Source: Pseudomonas paralactis (GTDB lineage: Bacteria; Pseudomonadota; Gammaproteobacteria; Pseudomonadales; Pseudomonadaceae). Taken from it: DNA of 64,000 nt. The notes beneath the pieces were generated by a model. That model ran no database searches. It saw nothing but the letters and a program-made list of their open reading frames with translations, and was not told the origin of the DNA. Each line of letters begins with the position of its first letter. Positions within the stretch are counted from its first letter, which is position 1. Positions 47,844 to 56,825 of the stretch are shown here, piece after piece. Made by a program: the position numbers and the translations under genes. The stretch spans positions 372,001 through 436,000 of the forward strand of contig NZ_JYLN01000003.1 in NCBI RefSeq assembly GCF_001439735.1. The letters are read 5' to 3'.

Positions 47844-47872
47844 ACGCAATAGCTGCAACAGCACACATCAAT

Positions 47873-47957
47873 GTGGGAGCTGGCTTGCCTGCGATTGGAT
47901 CACCCGTGTGTCACCGATACACCGAGGTGCCTGCATCGCAGGCAAGCCAGCTCCCAC
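47873..47957. repeat. REP pair
   Basis: Arms GTGGGAGCTGGCTTGCCTGCGAT and ATCGCAGGCAAGCCAGCTCCCAC lie between convergent gcvH and the aminotransferase gene. Confidence 0.9.
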
Positions 47958-47987
47958 AGTTGATTGGGGTGTGCCTGCTGGTTGTGT

Positions 47988-49130
47988 TCAGTCTTTTTCC
48001 AGTACCGCTTTAACCGCCGCTACAGCCCGCTCCACATCCGCCTCTGTCATTGCCGTGAACATCGGCAACGACACGATCAATCGCCCAACACGCTCCGCCA
48101 CCGGGAACATGCCTTCCTTGAAACCCTGTGCCCGATACAGGCTCAGCAAGTGGATCGGAGGGTAGTGATAGCCAATGCCAACGCCGTGGGCCTGCATCTG
48201 TTCCATGAACGTTGCGCGAGCAGGCAAGCCGTCCTGGCGTTCCGGCAGCACCAGTTGGAACAGGTGCCAGTTGCTGTTCTCAAAGTCCGCCGGCGGCAGT
48301 TGCGCGCCATACTGCTCTTCGAAGTCGTTGCCAAAGCACTTGAAGTAGTGCCGTGCCAGGTTCTGGCGGTGGGCAGTGATCTTTTCGATATGCGCAAACT
48401 GCCCCAGGCCAATGGCGGCAGCGATGTCGGTCATGTTGAACTTGCCGCCCAGCACATCCACATCCAGGCCATCGAAACCGGTCCGGGTTACGCCCTGCAA
48501 GCGATACTTCTCTGCCAGGCGGGCTTCCTCGGCATTATTCAATACAAGGCAGCCACCCTCGGACGAGGTGATGTTCTTGTTTGCCTGGAAGCTGAACGAC
48601 ACGAAGTCGCCGGTTGCCCCGATGCGTTCCCCGTCCCAGCTGGAGCCCAGCGCTTGCGCGGCGTCTTCGACGATGCGCAGGTTGTACTTGTTGGCCAGCG
48701 CGTAAAGCATTGGCATGTCCAAGGGCAGGCCCGCCAGATAGACCGGAATGATCGCTTTGGTACGCGGTGTGATTGCCGCCTCAACCTGGGCCAGGTCTAT
48801 GTTACGGGTTGCCGGGTCGATATCGGCAAACACTGGAGTAGCACCGACTTCGAGAATGACGTTGGCGGTGGCGACCCAGGAAATCGGTGTAGTAATGACT
48901 TCATCCCCAGGCCCGATACCGGCGATGCGCAAGGCGATCTCCATGGTGCAAGTGCCCGAGTTGAAGGTGCGCACCGGCCGCCCACCAAAGTATTCCGACA
49001 ACTGCGCCTCGAACGCCTGCACTTTTGGCCCGCTGGTGATCCAGCCGGAACGCAGGACATCGCCGACTGCCGAGATGGTGGCTTCATCAATGGTCGGTTT
49101 GGAAAACGGCAGGAAAGGCTGTTGGCTCAT
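47988..49130 (-). CDS. DegT/DnrJ/EryC1 family PLP sugar aminotransferase
   Basis: The 380-residue enzyme belongs to the sugar aminotransferase family that makes amino sugars for surface polysaccharides or antibiotics. It has TFNSGTCTMEIALRIAGIGPGDEVITTPISWVATANVI, VEDAAQALGSSWDG, and the PLP lysine in FSFQANKNITSSEGG. It stands alone between core genes, without other sugar-nucleotide genes around, so its product sugar is unknown. Confidence 0.9.
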   Translation of the reverse strand: MSQQPFLPFSKPTIDEATISAVGDVLRSGWITSGPKVQAFEAQLSEYFGGRPVRTFNSGTCTMEIALRIAGIGPGDEVITTPISWVATANVILEVGATPVFADIDPATRNIDLAQVEAAITPRTKAIIPVYLAGLPLDMPMLYALANKYNLRIVEDAAQALGSSWDGERIGATGDFVSFSFQANKNITSSEGGCLVLNNAEEARLAEKYRLQGVTRTGFDGLDVDVLGGKFNMTDIAAAIGLGQFAHIEKITAHRQNLARHYFKCFGNDFEEQYGAQLPPADFENSNWHLFQLVLPERQDGLPARATFMEQMQAHGVGIGYHYPPIHLLSLYRAQGFKEGMFPVAERVGRLIVSLPMFTAMTEADVERAVAAVKAVLEKD

Positions 49131-49273
49131 GACGAAGAAGGCATCCGTTCAAGATAGGCGATGGGTGTTAAACGTATCAGTACCGCATCGTTGCACGGCG
49201 AGACTGAATATAGCCTGTCGCTTATGAACGATTCGTCATAGGGCAGGCAAAAAAATGCCGCTTGAAAAAGCGG

Positions 49274-49427
49274 AATGCCGTTCAGTTAAGCGTGTATCGC
49301 CCTCTGTAGGAGCGAGCTTGCTCGCGAAAAACGTCAACGATAACGCGTGCATCCTGATTGAACACGGCGCTTGTGAGTTTTTCGCGAGCAAGCTCGCTCC
49401 TACAAAAAGCCTTAACTGAACGGCATT
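49274..49427. repeat. REP pair nested in a 17-base perfect inverted repeat
   Basis: AATGCCGTTCAGTTAAG (49274-49290) and its exact complement CTTAACTGAACGGCATT (49411-49427) flank a REP pair (GTAGGAGCGAGCTTGCTCGC type, 49306-49403). Short hairpins with CGCTTGAAAAAGCG lie on both outer sides (about 49259 and 49430). This makes a compound cruciform between the divergent aminotransferase and the DUF2388 gene end. Confidence 0.9.
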
Positions 49428-49463
49428 ACGCTTGAAAAAGCGGCATTTTTATCGGTGCGGCGG

Positions 49464-49778
49464 TTACTCGGTTACAGCATTTTTGGCCAGGATGGCGTTA
49501 GCCAGTTCCATGTCGGTGGCCTGAAGGCCAGGGTTGTCGGCGCGGACCTTCTGCATAGCCGCTTCCAGGTACGGGCCGCGGATGCCGCCCTCGCTGGCGA
49601 CGAAGCTGCCGGCGTCGTCCTGGGCGGCGACTACCAACTTGTGGTCCTTGAACGTCAGGTAAGTCGAGCCGGTGGTGGCGCCCGACGAGATGACATTACG
49701 CCAGAAGCTATCGGCCATGGCTGAGCCGACAGGTAGGGAAAGCACAGCGAGGGTGGCGACAGCATATTTAAGACGCAT
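49464..49778 (-). CDS. DUF2388 family secreted protein
   Basis: The 104-residue exported protein has a signal peptide ending VGSAMA and the DUF2388 pattern DSFWRNVISSGATTGSTYLTFKDHKL and ASEGGIRGPYLEAAM. The family is restricted to Pseudomonas and relatives; function is unknown. It stands alone. Confidence 0.9.
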   Translation of the reverse strand: MRLKYAVATLAVLSLPVGSAMADSFWRNVISSGATTGSTYLTFKDHKLVVAAQDDAGSFVASEGGIRGPYLEAAMQKVRADNPGLQATDMELANAILAKNAVTE

Positions 49779-49846
49779 GATGGGTGACTCCGGTGGGTTA
49801 TCTGTACGTTTTGATTGTAGTTAAGTCGATCCAGTTCCATCACTGA

Positions 49847-50293
49847 CTAAACAGTTTCAATCTTTAAAATCACCCCATCTTGACCAACCACGCGTACTTG
49901 AGCGCCTGCTGGGGCATCGGCGCCGGTGACCATCCACACGCCATCTCCGACTTTAATCTTGCCCCGGCCATCCACAATCGCCTGATGCACCATGAAGGTG
50001 CGCCCGATCAATTCGGAGCCTCGCTCGTTCAGGCCCGGTTGATCGCTGGCCTTGGCGCTGCTGCGTTGGCGCTTCCACCAATACACGGCTGTCAGGATCG
50101 ACAGCATGGCGAACAGCAGCAGTTGCCACTCCAGCACGAGCGGTGGGACCAGGAACTTGATCACCCCCACTGCGGCCGCAGCGATACCCATCCACAGCAG
50201 GTAACCGCCAGCACCGAATACCTCAAGAATCAACAGTACGGTGCCCAGCGCCAACCAGTCCCAGAACGATAAATTCAGCAGAAAGTCCCACAT
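49847..50293 (-). CDS. NfeD family protein
   Basis: The 148-residue protein has three membrane segments (FWDWLALGTVLLILEVFGAGGYLLWMGIAAAAVG.. and LLLFAMLSILTAVYWW) and a C-terminal OB-fold (ELIGRTFMVHQAI, DGVWMVTGADAPAGAQVRVV). NfeD proteins act with SPFH proteins, here the qmcA gene 10 bases upstream. ATG 50293 is used; the frame is open to 50365. Confidence 0.93.
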   Translation of the reverse strand: MWDFLLNLSFWDWLALGTVLLILEVFGAGGYLLWMGIAAAAVGVIKFLVPPLVLEWQLLLFAMLSILTAVYWWKRQRSSAKASDQPGLNERGSELIGRTFMVHQAIVDGRGKIKVGDGVWMVTGADAPAGAQVRVVGQDGVILKIETV

Positions 50294-50303
50294 GGTGATG
50301 GCC

Positions 50304-51224
50304 TCAGCCTTTCTGGTTGCCGAAAGTGGCCTTGACGATTTCGCCGATACCGCCCACGGCGCCAATCACCTGGCTGGCTTCCAGCGGCATCAGGATGACC
50401 TTGCTGTTGTTGGCCGAGGCCAGCTTGCCCAGGGCGTCGATGTATTTTTGCGCGACGAAGTAGTTGACCGCCTGCACATTGCCCGACGCGATGGCTTCGG
50501 ACACCACTTGTGTCGCCCGAGCTTCGGCTTCGGCCTGACGCTCACGCGCTTCGGATTCCAGGAACGCGGCCTGACGGCTACCTTCGGCTTCGAGAATCTG
50601 CGCCTGCTTCTTGCCTTCGGCGGTCAGGATCGCTGACGCACGCAGGCCCTCGGCTTCAAGAATTTGTGCACGCTTGATCCGCTCAGCTTTCATCTGGCCG
50701 GACATGGCTGCCATCAGGTCGGCGGGCGGGCTGATGTCCTTGATCTCGATACGGGTGATCTTGATGCCCCACGGTGCGGTGGCTTCATCCACGGTGCGCA
50801 ACAGCTTTTCGTTGATGCCGTCACGCTGGCTGAGCATTGCATCGAGCTCCATGGAGCCCAGGACGGTACGGATATTGGTTTGCAGCAGGTTGCGAATGGC
50901 GTGTTCGAGGTTGTTGACCTCGTAGGCCGCCTGGGCCGTGTTGACCACCTGGAAGAAGCACACGGCATCGATCTGCACGGTGGCGTTGTCGGCAGTGATG
51001 ACTTCCTGGGGCGGAATATCCAGCACGCTTTCCATCACATTGATCTTGCGACCGATGCGGTCCATGACCGGGATGATGATGTTCAGGCCGGGCTTGAGGG
51101 TGTTGGTGTAGCGGCCGAAACGTTCTACGGTCCATTGGTAGCCCTGGGGCACCACTTTGAAACCCATGAACAGGATGGCGATAGCCAAACCCACGAAAAG
51201 AAGCAGTACGGTTCCGATCTGCAT
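50304..51224 (-). CDS. qmcA: SPFH domain / band 7 membrane protease-associated protein
   Basis: The 306-residue protein has one N-terminal anchor ([26 protein letters not shown]), the SPFH domain, and an Ala/Glu/Gln-rich coiled coil ([31 protein letters not shown]). Such paraslipins form ring assemblies in the inner membrane and work with NfeD. Confidence 0.95.
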   Translation of the reverse strand: MQIGTVLLLFVGLAIAILFMGFKVVPQGYQWTVERFGRYTNTLKPGLNIIIPVMDRIGRKINVMESVLDIPPQEVITADNATVQIDAVCFFQVVNTAQAAYEVNNLEHAIRNLLQTNIRTVLGSMELDAMLSQRDGINEKLLRTVDEATAPWGIKITRIEIKDISPPADLMAAMSGQMKAERIKRAQILEAEGLRASAILTAEGKKQAQILEAEGSRQAAFLESEARERQAEAEARATQVVSEAIASGNVQAVNYFVAQKYIDALGKLASANNSKVILMPLEASQVIGAVGGIGEIVKATFGNQKG

Positions 51225-51300
51225 AGCGATTCCTTATCTGAAGATGTCAGTGAACGACGTTGGGCCGATTGTAACGGTCTGGTCACCGATAAGGACGGTT

Positions 51301-52995
51301 TCATGGCCCGACAAACAAAGGATTTGTTTCTGAATCCCCAGGCGTGACCCGTAATATTTCCGTCAGCGTGGTCAGGCCGGCTTTCACTTTATCGATGCCG
51401 GCCATGCGCAAGCTGGTCATGCCGTGCGCGAGCGCCCCACGGCGTAGCGCCTGTATGTCCGTACCGGGAGTCACCAGCGCCTTGAGCGCTGGGTCCATCG
51501 GCATGATTTCATAGAGCCCGGCGCGGCCTCGATAGCCGCTGTCACGGCACTCCAGGCACCCGACGGCCTCGTAGCTGCCGATGTCCTCTATATCCGTCGG
51601 ACGCTTGCAGTGGGCGCACAGAACCCTCACCAAACGCTGCGCCATGACGCCTATGAGCGTCGCCTTGATCAAATAATGAGCGATACCAAGTTCCTGCAGT
51701 CGGCTGATGGCGCTGGGCGCATCGTTGGTATGCAGGGTCGAGAACACCAGGTGCCCGGTCAGTGCGGCCTGTATGGCCATCTCGGCGGTTTCCTGGTCAC
51801 GGATTTCGCCGATCATGATGATGTCGGGGTCTTGGCGCAGCAGGGCGCGAACGCCGCTGGCAAAGGTGAGGTCGATATTGTGTTGGACCTGCATTTGATT
51901 AAAGGCCGGCTCGACCATTTCAATCGGGTCTTCCACCGTGCACAGGTTGACCTCTCGGGTCGCCAGTTGCTTGAGGGTGGTGTAGAGGGTGCTGGTCTTG
52001 CCCGAACCGGTCGGGCCGGTGACCAGGATGATGCCGTTGGCTTGCTGAGTCATGGCGTGCCAGCGCTGCTGATCGGCGCTCGACAAGCCCAACTGGTCGA
52101 AGTCCTTGAGCAGCACCTGAGGGTCAAAAATCCGCATCACCAGTTTTTCGCCGAACGCCGTCGGCAGGGTCGAAAGGCGTAATTCCACTTCGGCGCCCGC
52201 CGGGTTCCTGGTCTTGACGCGCCCATCCTGGGGTTTGCGTTTCTCGGCCACATTCATTCGCCCGAGACTTTTCAAGCGGCTGACTACGGCGGTGGTGACC
52301 TGGGGCGGAAACTGATAAACGTCATGCAACAGCCCGTCGATGCGAAAACGCACGCGGCCCTGATCGCGGCAGGGTTCGATATGAATATCGCTGGCCCGCT
52401 GGGCAAAGGCGTACTGCAACAGCCAGTCGACGATATTGACGATATGCGCGTCATTGGCGTCGGGCTCCTTGTCGCTGCTCCCGAGGCTGAGCAGTTCGAC
52501 GTTGCCGGGGACCGCCATTTTCTGATCGGCGCCACTGACTGACCTGGCCAGGCGGTAAAACTCGTTGAGGCAGCGTTGGATATCCCGGGGGTTTGCCACC
52601 ACGCGCTTGATTGTGCGTTTGAGCACTTGAGCGAGCCCGGCTTCCCAGGCGCAGATATGCGGCTGGGCGCTGGCGATCGTGACGCTTTGCGCATCCACGG
52701 CGACCGCAAGAATGCCGTGGCGCTGGGCGAAGGCATGGGACATCAACGGCACCACACTCGCCACGTCGATCTTCAACGGGTCGATGCGCAGGTAAGGCTG
52801 GTCGACATGCCGGGCCAGCCATTGGGTCAAGATTTCAAGGCAAGGGCCTTGGGCCGCGATGCATTCCAGGGGATGCTGAGTGCAAGGCACTGCCTGAATG
52901 CCTTGTGCCGCCTGCGCGGTGAGCAGCCCTTGCTCAATCAGTGTCGGCAATAATTGATGCAGTTCCAAGGGGCGGTCGGGGGCGGCGGGGGTCAT
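51301..52995 (-). CDS. GspE/PulE family type II/IV secretion ATPase, orphan
   Basis: The 564-residue ATPase has the N1E-type domain, Walker A VTGPTGSGKTSTLYTTLK, the Asp and His boxes (EDPIEM; STLHTNDA), and a tetracysteine zinc element (VLCAHC and VGCLEC). It would power assembly of a type II secretion or type IV pilus-like machine. No other pilus or secretion gene is nearby, so it is an orphan ATPase, as in related Pseudomonas. Confidence 0.9.
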   Translation of the reverse strand: MTPAAPDRPLELHQLLPTLIEQGLLTAQAAQGIQAVPCTQHPLECIAAQGPCLEILTQWLARHVDQPYLRIDPLKIDVASVVPLMSHAFAQRHGILAVAVDAQSVTIASAQPHICAWEAGLAQVLKRTIKRVVANPRDIQRCLNEFYRLARSVSGADQKMAVPGNVELLSLGSSDKEPDANDAHIVNIVDWLLQYAFAQRASDIHIEPCRDQGRVRFRIDGLLHDVYQFPPQVTTAVVSRLKSLGRMNVAEKRKPQDGRVKTRNPAGAEVELRLSTLPTAFGEKLVMRIFDPQVLLKDFDQLGLSSADQQRWHAMTQQANGIILVTGPTGSGKTSTLYTTLKQLATREVNLCTVEDPIEMVEPAFNQMQVQHNIDLTFASGVRALLRQDPDIIMIGEIRDQETAEMAIQAALTGHLVFSTLHTNDAPSAISRLQELGIAHYLIKATLIGVMAQRLVRVLCAHCKRPTDIEDIGSYEAVGCLECRDSGYRGRAGLYEIMPMDPALKALVTPGTDIQALRRGALAHGMTSLRMAGIDKVKAGLTTLTEILRVTPGDSETNPLFVGP

Positions 52996-53076
52996 GCAGG
53001 TTTCCTGGCGTCTCGGGATGTAATCCCAGGCTAGTCAGCCCTTTGGAATCCGCCTCTTTAGGTGTATTGCAGTTTT

Positions 53077-53415
53077 TTACCGCACCGTTGCCGCCAGTGT
53101 CGGAGGCCGCTCGGCATCAGCCGGCCACAGCTCCAGGTCGCAGACACTGATAAGGTTTCGAATCTTTTCACCGATGACCTGGGCGCGGTGCCAGCTCAGG
53201 CCGTCGATCACAATATCGATATTCAGCAGGTCGTTGTCCCGGCTCACATTGATGTGGGCGGGCGTCAGGAACTGTAGCGCAAAGTAGTTCAGCACCCGGC
53301 ACAGCACGTCAGGTTCAGCCTCGGCGGCGATCCGATAGTGCGCTTGGCAGTGTGCGTTGTTGACGGCCCACGCATCGACGCGGGTGGCAGGGTGGGCGGT
53401 TTCGACGGCGTGCAT
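53077..53415 (-). CDS. Small ACT-like domain protein
   Basis: The 112-residue protein has a pattern like an ACT domain (EPDVLCRVLNYFALQFLTPAHINVSRDNDLLNIDIVIDG, then AQVIGEKIRNLISVCDLEL). It resembles the small regulatory subunit of acetohydroxy acid synthase, though it is not clearly IlvH. It is divergent from an Lrp-type gene, so an amino-acid-sensing role is possible. Function is uncertain. Confidence 0.6.
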   Translation of the reverse strand: MHAVETAHPATRVDAWAVNNAHCQAHYRIAAEAEPDVLCRVLNYFALQFLTPAHINVSRDNDLLNIDIVIDGLSWHRAQVIGEKIRNLISVCDLELWPADAERPPTLAATVR

Positions 53416-53542
53416 ACTGACTCTCCAAAATCGGCTGGAGGAATTTTTACATTCGCCTGCGGAGATTTCTTATCTAAGATGGCCGTGATTCGCGCTATAT
53501 CGAATAAGATAAGTCAAAAAATGCACCTAAACAGGTATTTCT

Positions 53543-54013
53543 ATGCATAGCGAGTTGGACGTCTACGACCGCCGCATTCTGGCCCTGTTGCAAGAGGACG
53601 CCTCGCTCTCCAGCGCACAGATCGCCGAGCAGGTCGGCCTGTCGCAATCTCCATGCTGGCGACGCATTCAGCGGCTCAAGGAAGAGGGAGTAATCCGTGG
53701 CCAGGTCACCTTGCTGGAGCGCAAGAAAATCGGGCTCAACACGCAGATTTTCGCCGAGGTCAAACTCAACGCCCACGGCCGCTCCAACTTCACGGAATTC
53801 ACCGAAGCGATTCGAGGGTTTCCTGAGGTATTGGAGTGTTATGTGCTGATGGGGGCGGTGGACTTTCTGCTGCGCATCGTCACGTCGGACATTGAGGCGT
53901 ATGAGCGGTTTTTCTTCGAGAAATTATCGATGGTGCCCGGGATCCAGGAGGTCAACTCGATCGTGGCGTTGTCGGAGATCAAGTCCACCACCAGCCTGCC
54001 AGTATTGCGCTGA
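53543..54013 (+). CDS. Lrp/AsnC family transcriptional regulator
   Basis: The 156-residue protein has an N-terminal AsnC-type helix-turn-helix (LDVYDRRILALLQEDASLSSAQIAEQVGLSQSPCWRRIQRL) and a RAM effector domain (FPEVLECYVLMGAVDFLLRIV). It is probably an amino-acid-responsive regulator and may control the divergent ACT-like gene; the 127-base gap between them is AT-rich. Confidence 0.93.
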   Translation: MHSELDVYDRRILALLQEDASLSSAQIAEQVGLSQSPCWRRIQRLKEEGVIRGQVTLLERKKIGLNTQIFAEVKLNAHGRSNFTEFTEAIRGFPEVLECYVLMGAVDFLLRIVTSDIEAYERFFFEKLSMVPGIQEVNSIVALSEIKSTTSLPVLR

Positions 54014-54023
54014 CAGGGAGGGC

Positions 54024-54082
54024 CTCATCGCGGGCAAGCCCGCTCCCACAGCAAATGTGGGAGCGGGCTTGCCCGCGATAGC
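54024..54082. repeat. REP pair with short centre
   Basis: TCGCGGGCAAGCCCGCTCCCAC and GTGGGAGCGGGCTTGCCCGCGA are only about 9 bases apart, making a near-perfect long hairpin between the convergent Lrp and CYTH-CHAD genes. Confidence 0.93.
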
Positions 54083-54086
54083 GATA

Positions 54087-55454
54087 TTACAGGCGCAGCA
54101 GGGTCTTCCAGGCCCGGTTCTGATACACCGCAATCGCCTGATGCATACGTGCATCCAGCGATTCATCGGTGATCGGCTGGTTAGCCAGGTGCGCCAGCTT
54201 GTTCAGCTCGCCGTACAAACGGTCCAGTTCTGCAATGTCCACCACATGGCGCGCATGGTGCAGCCAGGCCTGGATGCGTTCGATACGCGGCAGTTGCTCG
54301 GCGAGGTCTTCCGGCTGTTGCTGGTAGCGCTGCAGTTGCAGGGAGACGGCGTCGTCGGCCAACAGGCGTGGCAGCCAGTTGGTGATTTGCGCGGCGCCCT
54401 GGCGGTTACCGCGCACATTACGCTCGGCGGTCCAAGTGCGGGCCAGCAGCCAGCGCGAGGTGTTCAGAGAGAACAGGCCCCAGCGTACGTCTTGCAATTC
54501 TTCGATGAACTGCTCCGGCGCGGCTTTGCGAATGTCCTCATCGTCGTCACCGGCCTGGACCAGCGGGCGCCAGTCTTCCAGCAACGCGTCCAGGGCACTG
54601 CGCAGTTCGCTGGTGGATTGGCGCGGCGCGGCCTGGCCGAGGCTGCCGATCAGGGCGCGCAACTCACCCAGGTTCTCGACCCAGTCCTGCAGCAAGCGCC
54701 AGTGGCCGTTGAAACGGTATTGCTCGGCCAGACGCTGGCTGCTACCCAACAGGTGCCACATGATTGCGGCGAAGGCGTCGTCCAGCGGCATTTCAGCGTG
54801 GATCTGCGGGGCCGGCAGGCTCAAGGAGTAGCTGCTCGCGTCATACAGGCGGTAACCGCGCTCGGCCTTGCTGATATCGCATGGCATCAGCGCCAGGGTC
54901 GCGGCCAGTTCGGCGGCCAGCTCCAGCAGGGCGGCGGGTTCGCCTTCGCGCAACTCCAGTTCCAGCTCGCAGATTTCTTCCTTCTGCTTACCGACCACCA
55001 CATGGCCCAGGTCCAGGGCGGCTTCGATCACCACCTTGGCCTTGCCACGACCCCAGGCGATTTCGGCGCGTTCACGCACGAAGTCGGTGGTGAAGATCGG
55101 CTTGAGGGTCTTTTTGTCCAACTCGGCCAGTTGCTCGGGCCAGCACTCGCCGTCGAGTTTCTTCACATCGAGCTTGGCTTTGGGCAAGTCCCAGTTGTAC
55201 TCGTTGCGTTCCGACAAGCCGGCGACGCTTTGGCCGCGGGTCTTGAGGGTCTGAATGATGTCGTCACCGTCCTTGCGCAGGCGCAGGGCAACCTTGGCCT
55301 GGGCCAGGTCGCGCTCTGGGGTGTCGAAGTACTGATTCATCAACTCACGGCGTTCCCAGCCACTTTTGTTGCGTTTTTTCAGTAACGGGTGCTCGCGCAG
55401 CGCAACGAGTGTTTCGCGGCTGACGCGTAGCTTGATTTCGGTTTCTTTCTGCAT
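54087..55454 (-). CDS. CYTH-CHAD inorganic triphosphatase-like protein
   Basis: The 455-residue protein starts MQKETEIKLRVS, the ExExK signature of the CYTH triphosphatase tunnel, and has an all-helical CHAD domain in its C-terminal half (residues about 220-455) with conserved basic and histidine residues (WLHHARHVVDIAELDRLYGELNKL). CHAD domains are known to bind polyphosphate. It resembles E. coli YgiF. ATG 55454 is used; the frame is open to 55538. Confidence 0.92.
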   Translation of the reverse strand: MQKETEIKLRVSRETLVALREHPLLKKRNKSGWERRELMNQYFDTPERDLAQAKVALRLRKDGDDIIQTLKTRGQSVAGLSERNEYNWDLPKAKLDVKKLDGECWPEQLAELDKKTLKPIFTTDFVRERAEIAWGRGKAKVVIEAALDLGHVVVGKQKEEICELELELREGEPAALLELAAELAATLALMPCDISKAERGYRLYDASSYSLSLPAPQIHAEMPLDDAFAAIMWHLLGSSQRLAEQYRFNGHWRLLQDWVENLGELRALIGSLGQAAPRQSTSELRSALDALLEDWRPLVQAGDDDEDIRKAAPEQFIEELQDVRWGLFSLNTSRWLLARTWTAERNVRGNRQGAAQITNWLPRLLADDAVSLQLQRYQQQPEDLAEQLPRIERIQAWLHHARHVVDIAELDRLYGELNKLAHLANQPITDESLDARMHQAIAVYQNRAWKTLLRL

Positions 55455-55612
55455 GGCCGGAAAATCCAGGATCGGGAGCGCAGCCGGGGAAAAGTGTGGC
55501 TGCCAAGGCCGTGCAGTGTACAGGACTGAGCCCGGCAACGTGCCGCAACGGTTTATTGTGTTGGGCAGATGCCTCTATAGTGAGGTTCATCCGGGAAGTT
55601 GGGAGACCGCGC

Positions 55613-56761
55613 ATGCCGTTACCGTCCATGAAAGAGCAGTTCGCCGCCTTGATCGCCGCGCCGTCGGTGAGCTGCACCCAGGCGTCTCTCGACCAGAGCA
55701 ACCGCCCGGTGATCGACCTGCTCGCCACTTGGCTGGGTGACCTGGGCTTTGCCATCGATATCCAACAAGTCAGCCCCGGCAAGTTCAACCTGCTGGCCAG
55801 TTTCGGCAGCGGCCCCGGTGGCCTGGTGCTGGCAGGTCATAGCGATACAGTCCCCTATGACGCCGCACTGTGGAAGACCGATCCGCTCAAGCTGACGGAG
55901 GTCGACGGCCGCTGGGTAGGACTGGGCAGCTGCGACATGAAAGGCTTTTTCGCCCTGGCCATCGAAGCCGTGTTGCCGCTGCTGGATCAGCCGTTCAAGC
56001 AACCGCTGTTGATACTTGCCACCTGTGATGAAGAAAGCTCCATGTCCGGCGCGCGTGCGCTGGCCGAAGCGGGGCGCCCGCTGGGTCGCGCAGCGGTGAT
56101 CGGCGAGCCGACCGGGCTCAAGCCGATTCGCCTGCACAAAGGCGTGATGATGGAACGCATCGATATTCTGGGTCGCAGCGGCCATTCGTCGGACCCGAGC
56201 CTGGGCCACAGTGCCCTTGAAGCCATGCACGATGCCATCGGCGAACTGCGCGGCCTGCGCCTGGCCTGGCAGCGCGAGTACCGCAACGCGCAATTCAGCG
56301 TGCCGCAGCCGACCATGAACTTCGGCTGTATCCATGGCGGCGACAACCCCAACCGCATCTGTGGCCAGTGCTCCCTGGAGTTCGACCTGCGGCCCTTGCC
56401 CGGCATGGACCCAGAAGTACTGCGTGCGGCGATCCGGCAGAAGCTCGAACCCTTGGCCGAGCGGCATAAGGTCAAGATCGACTACGCGCCGCTATTCCCC
56501 GAAGTGCCGCCGTTCGAGCAGCCCGAGGACGCCGAGTTGGTGCGGGTGGCGGAACGTTTAACCGGCCATCGTGCCGAAGCAGTGGCGTTCGGCACCGAAG
56601 CGCCTTATCTTCAGCGCCTTGGTTGCGAAACCCTGGTGCTCGGCCCTGGCGATATCGCCTGTGCTCACCAGCCGGGGGAATACCTCGAAATGTCACGCTT
56701 GACGCCTACAGTGCGTCTATTGCGGGAACTGATCGAACATTACTGCCTGAAACCTGCATAA
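55613..56761 (+). CDS. argE: Acetylornithine deacetylase
   Basis: The 382-residue M20 metallohydrolase removes acetate from N-acetylornithine in arginine synthesis. Ligand motifs: VLAGHSDTVPYD, GLGSCDMKGFFAL and LATCDEESSMSGA, with the late HQPGEY histidine. ATG 55613 is preferred over the ORF start at 55496. It precedes argA. Confidence 0.94.
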   Translation: MPLPSMKEQFAALIAAPSVSCTQASLDQSNRPVIDLLATWLGDLGFAIDIQQVSPGKFNLLASFGSGPGGLVLAGHSDTVPYDAALWKTDPLKLTEVDGRWVGLGSCDMKGFFALAIEAVLPLLDQPFKQPLLILATCDEESSMSGARALAEAGRPLGRAAVIGEPTGLKPIRLHKGVMMERIDILGRSGHSSDPSLGHSALEAMHDAIGELRGLRLAWQREYRNAQFSVPQPTMNFGCIHGGDNPNRICGQCSLEFDLRPLPGMDPEVLRAAIRQKLEPLAERHKVKIDYAPLFPEVPPFEQPEDAELVRVAERLTGHRAEAVAFGTEAPYLQRLGCETLVLGPGDIACAHQPGEYLEMSRLTPTVRLLRELIEHYCLKPA

Positions 56762-56785
56762 ATTAACCCCTGCCCATTCGTACAT

Positions 56786-56825
56786 AAGGAGAGCGAGCGT
56801 GTCGCCAAGCCTGTTCCGACGATAA
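56786..56825 (+). promoter_or_regulatory. Short leader ORF (8 codons, ends Phe-Arg-Arg) before argA
   Basis: AAGGAG (56786-56791) precedes a GTG at 56799 by 7 bases and opens an eight-codon frame MSPSLFRR followed by TAA at 56823. This is a better ribosome site than that of argA itself, 70 bases downstream. Two Arg codons at its end suggest a leader peptide sensing arginine. The role is inferred. Confidence 0.4.

Noticed and set aside
53892..55385. 497-codon plus-strand frame over the CYTH-CHAD gene
   Set aside because: Shadow of the CYTH-CHAD gene, low-complexity Gln/Gly-rich translation.
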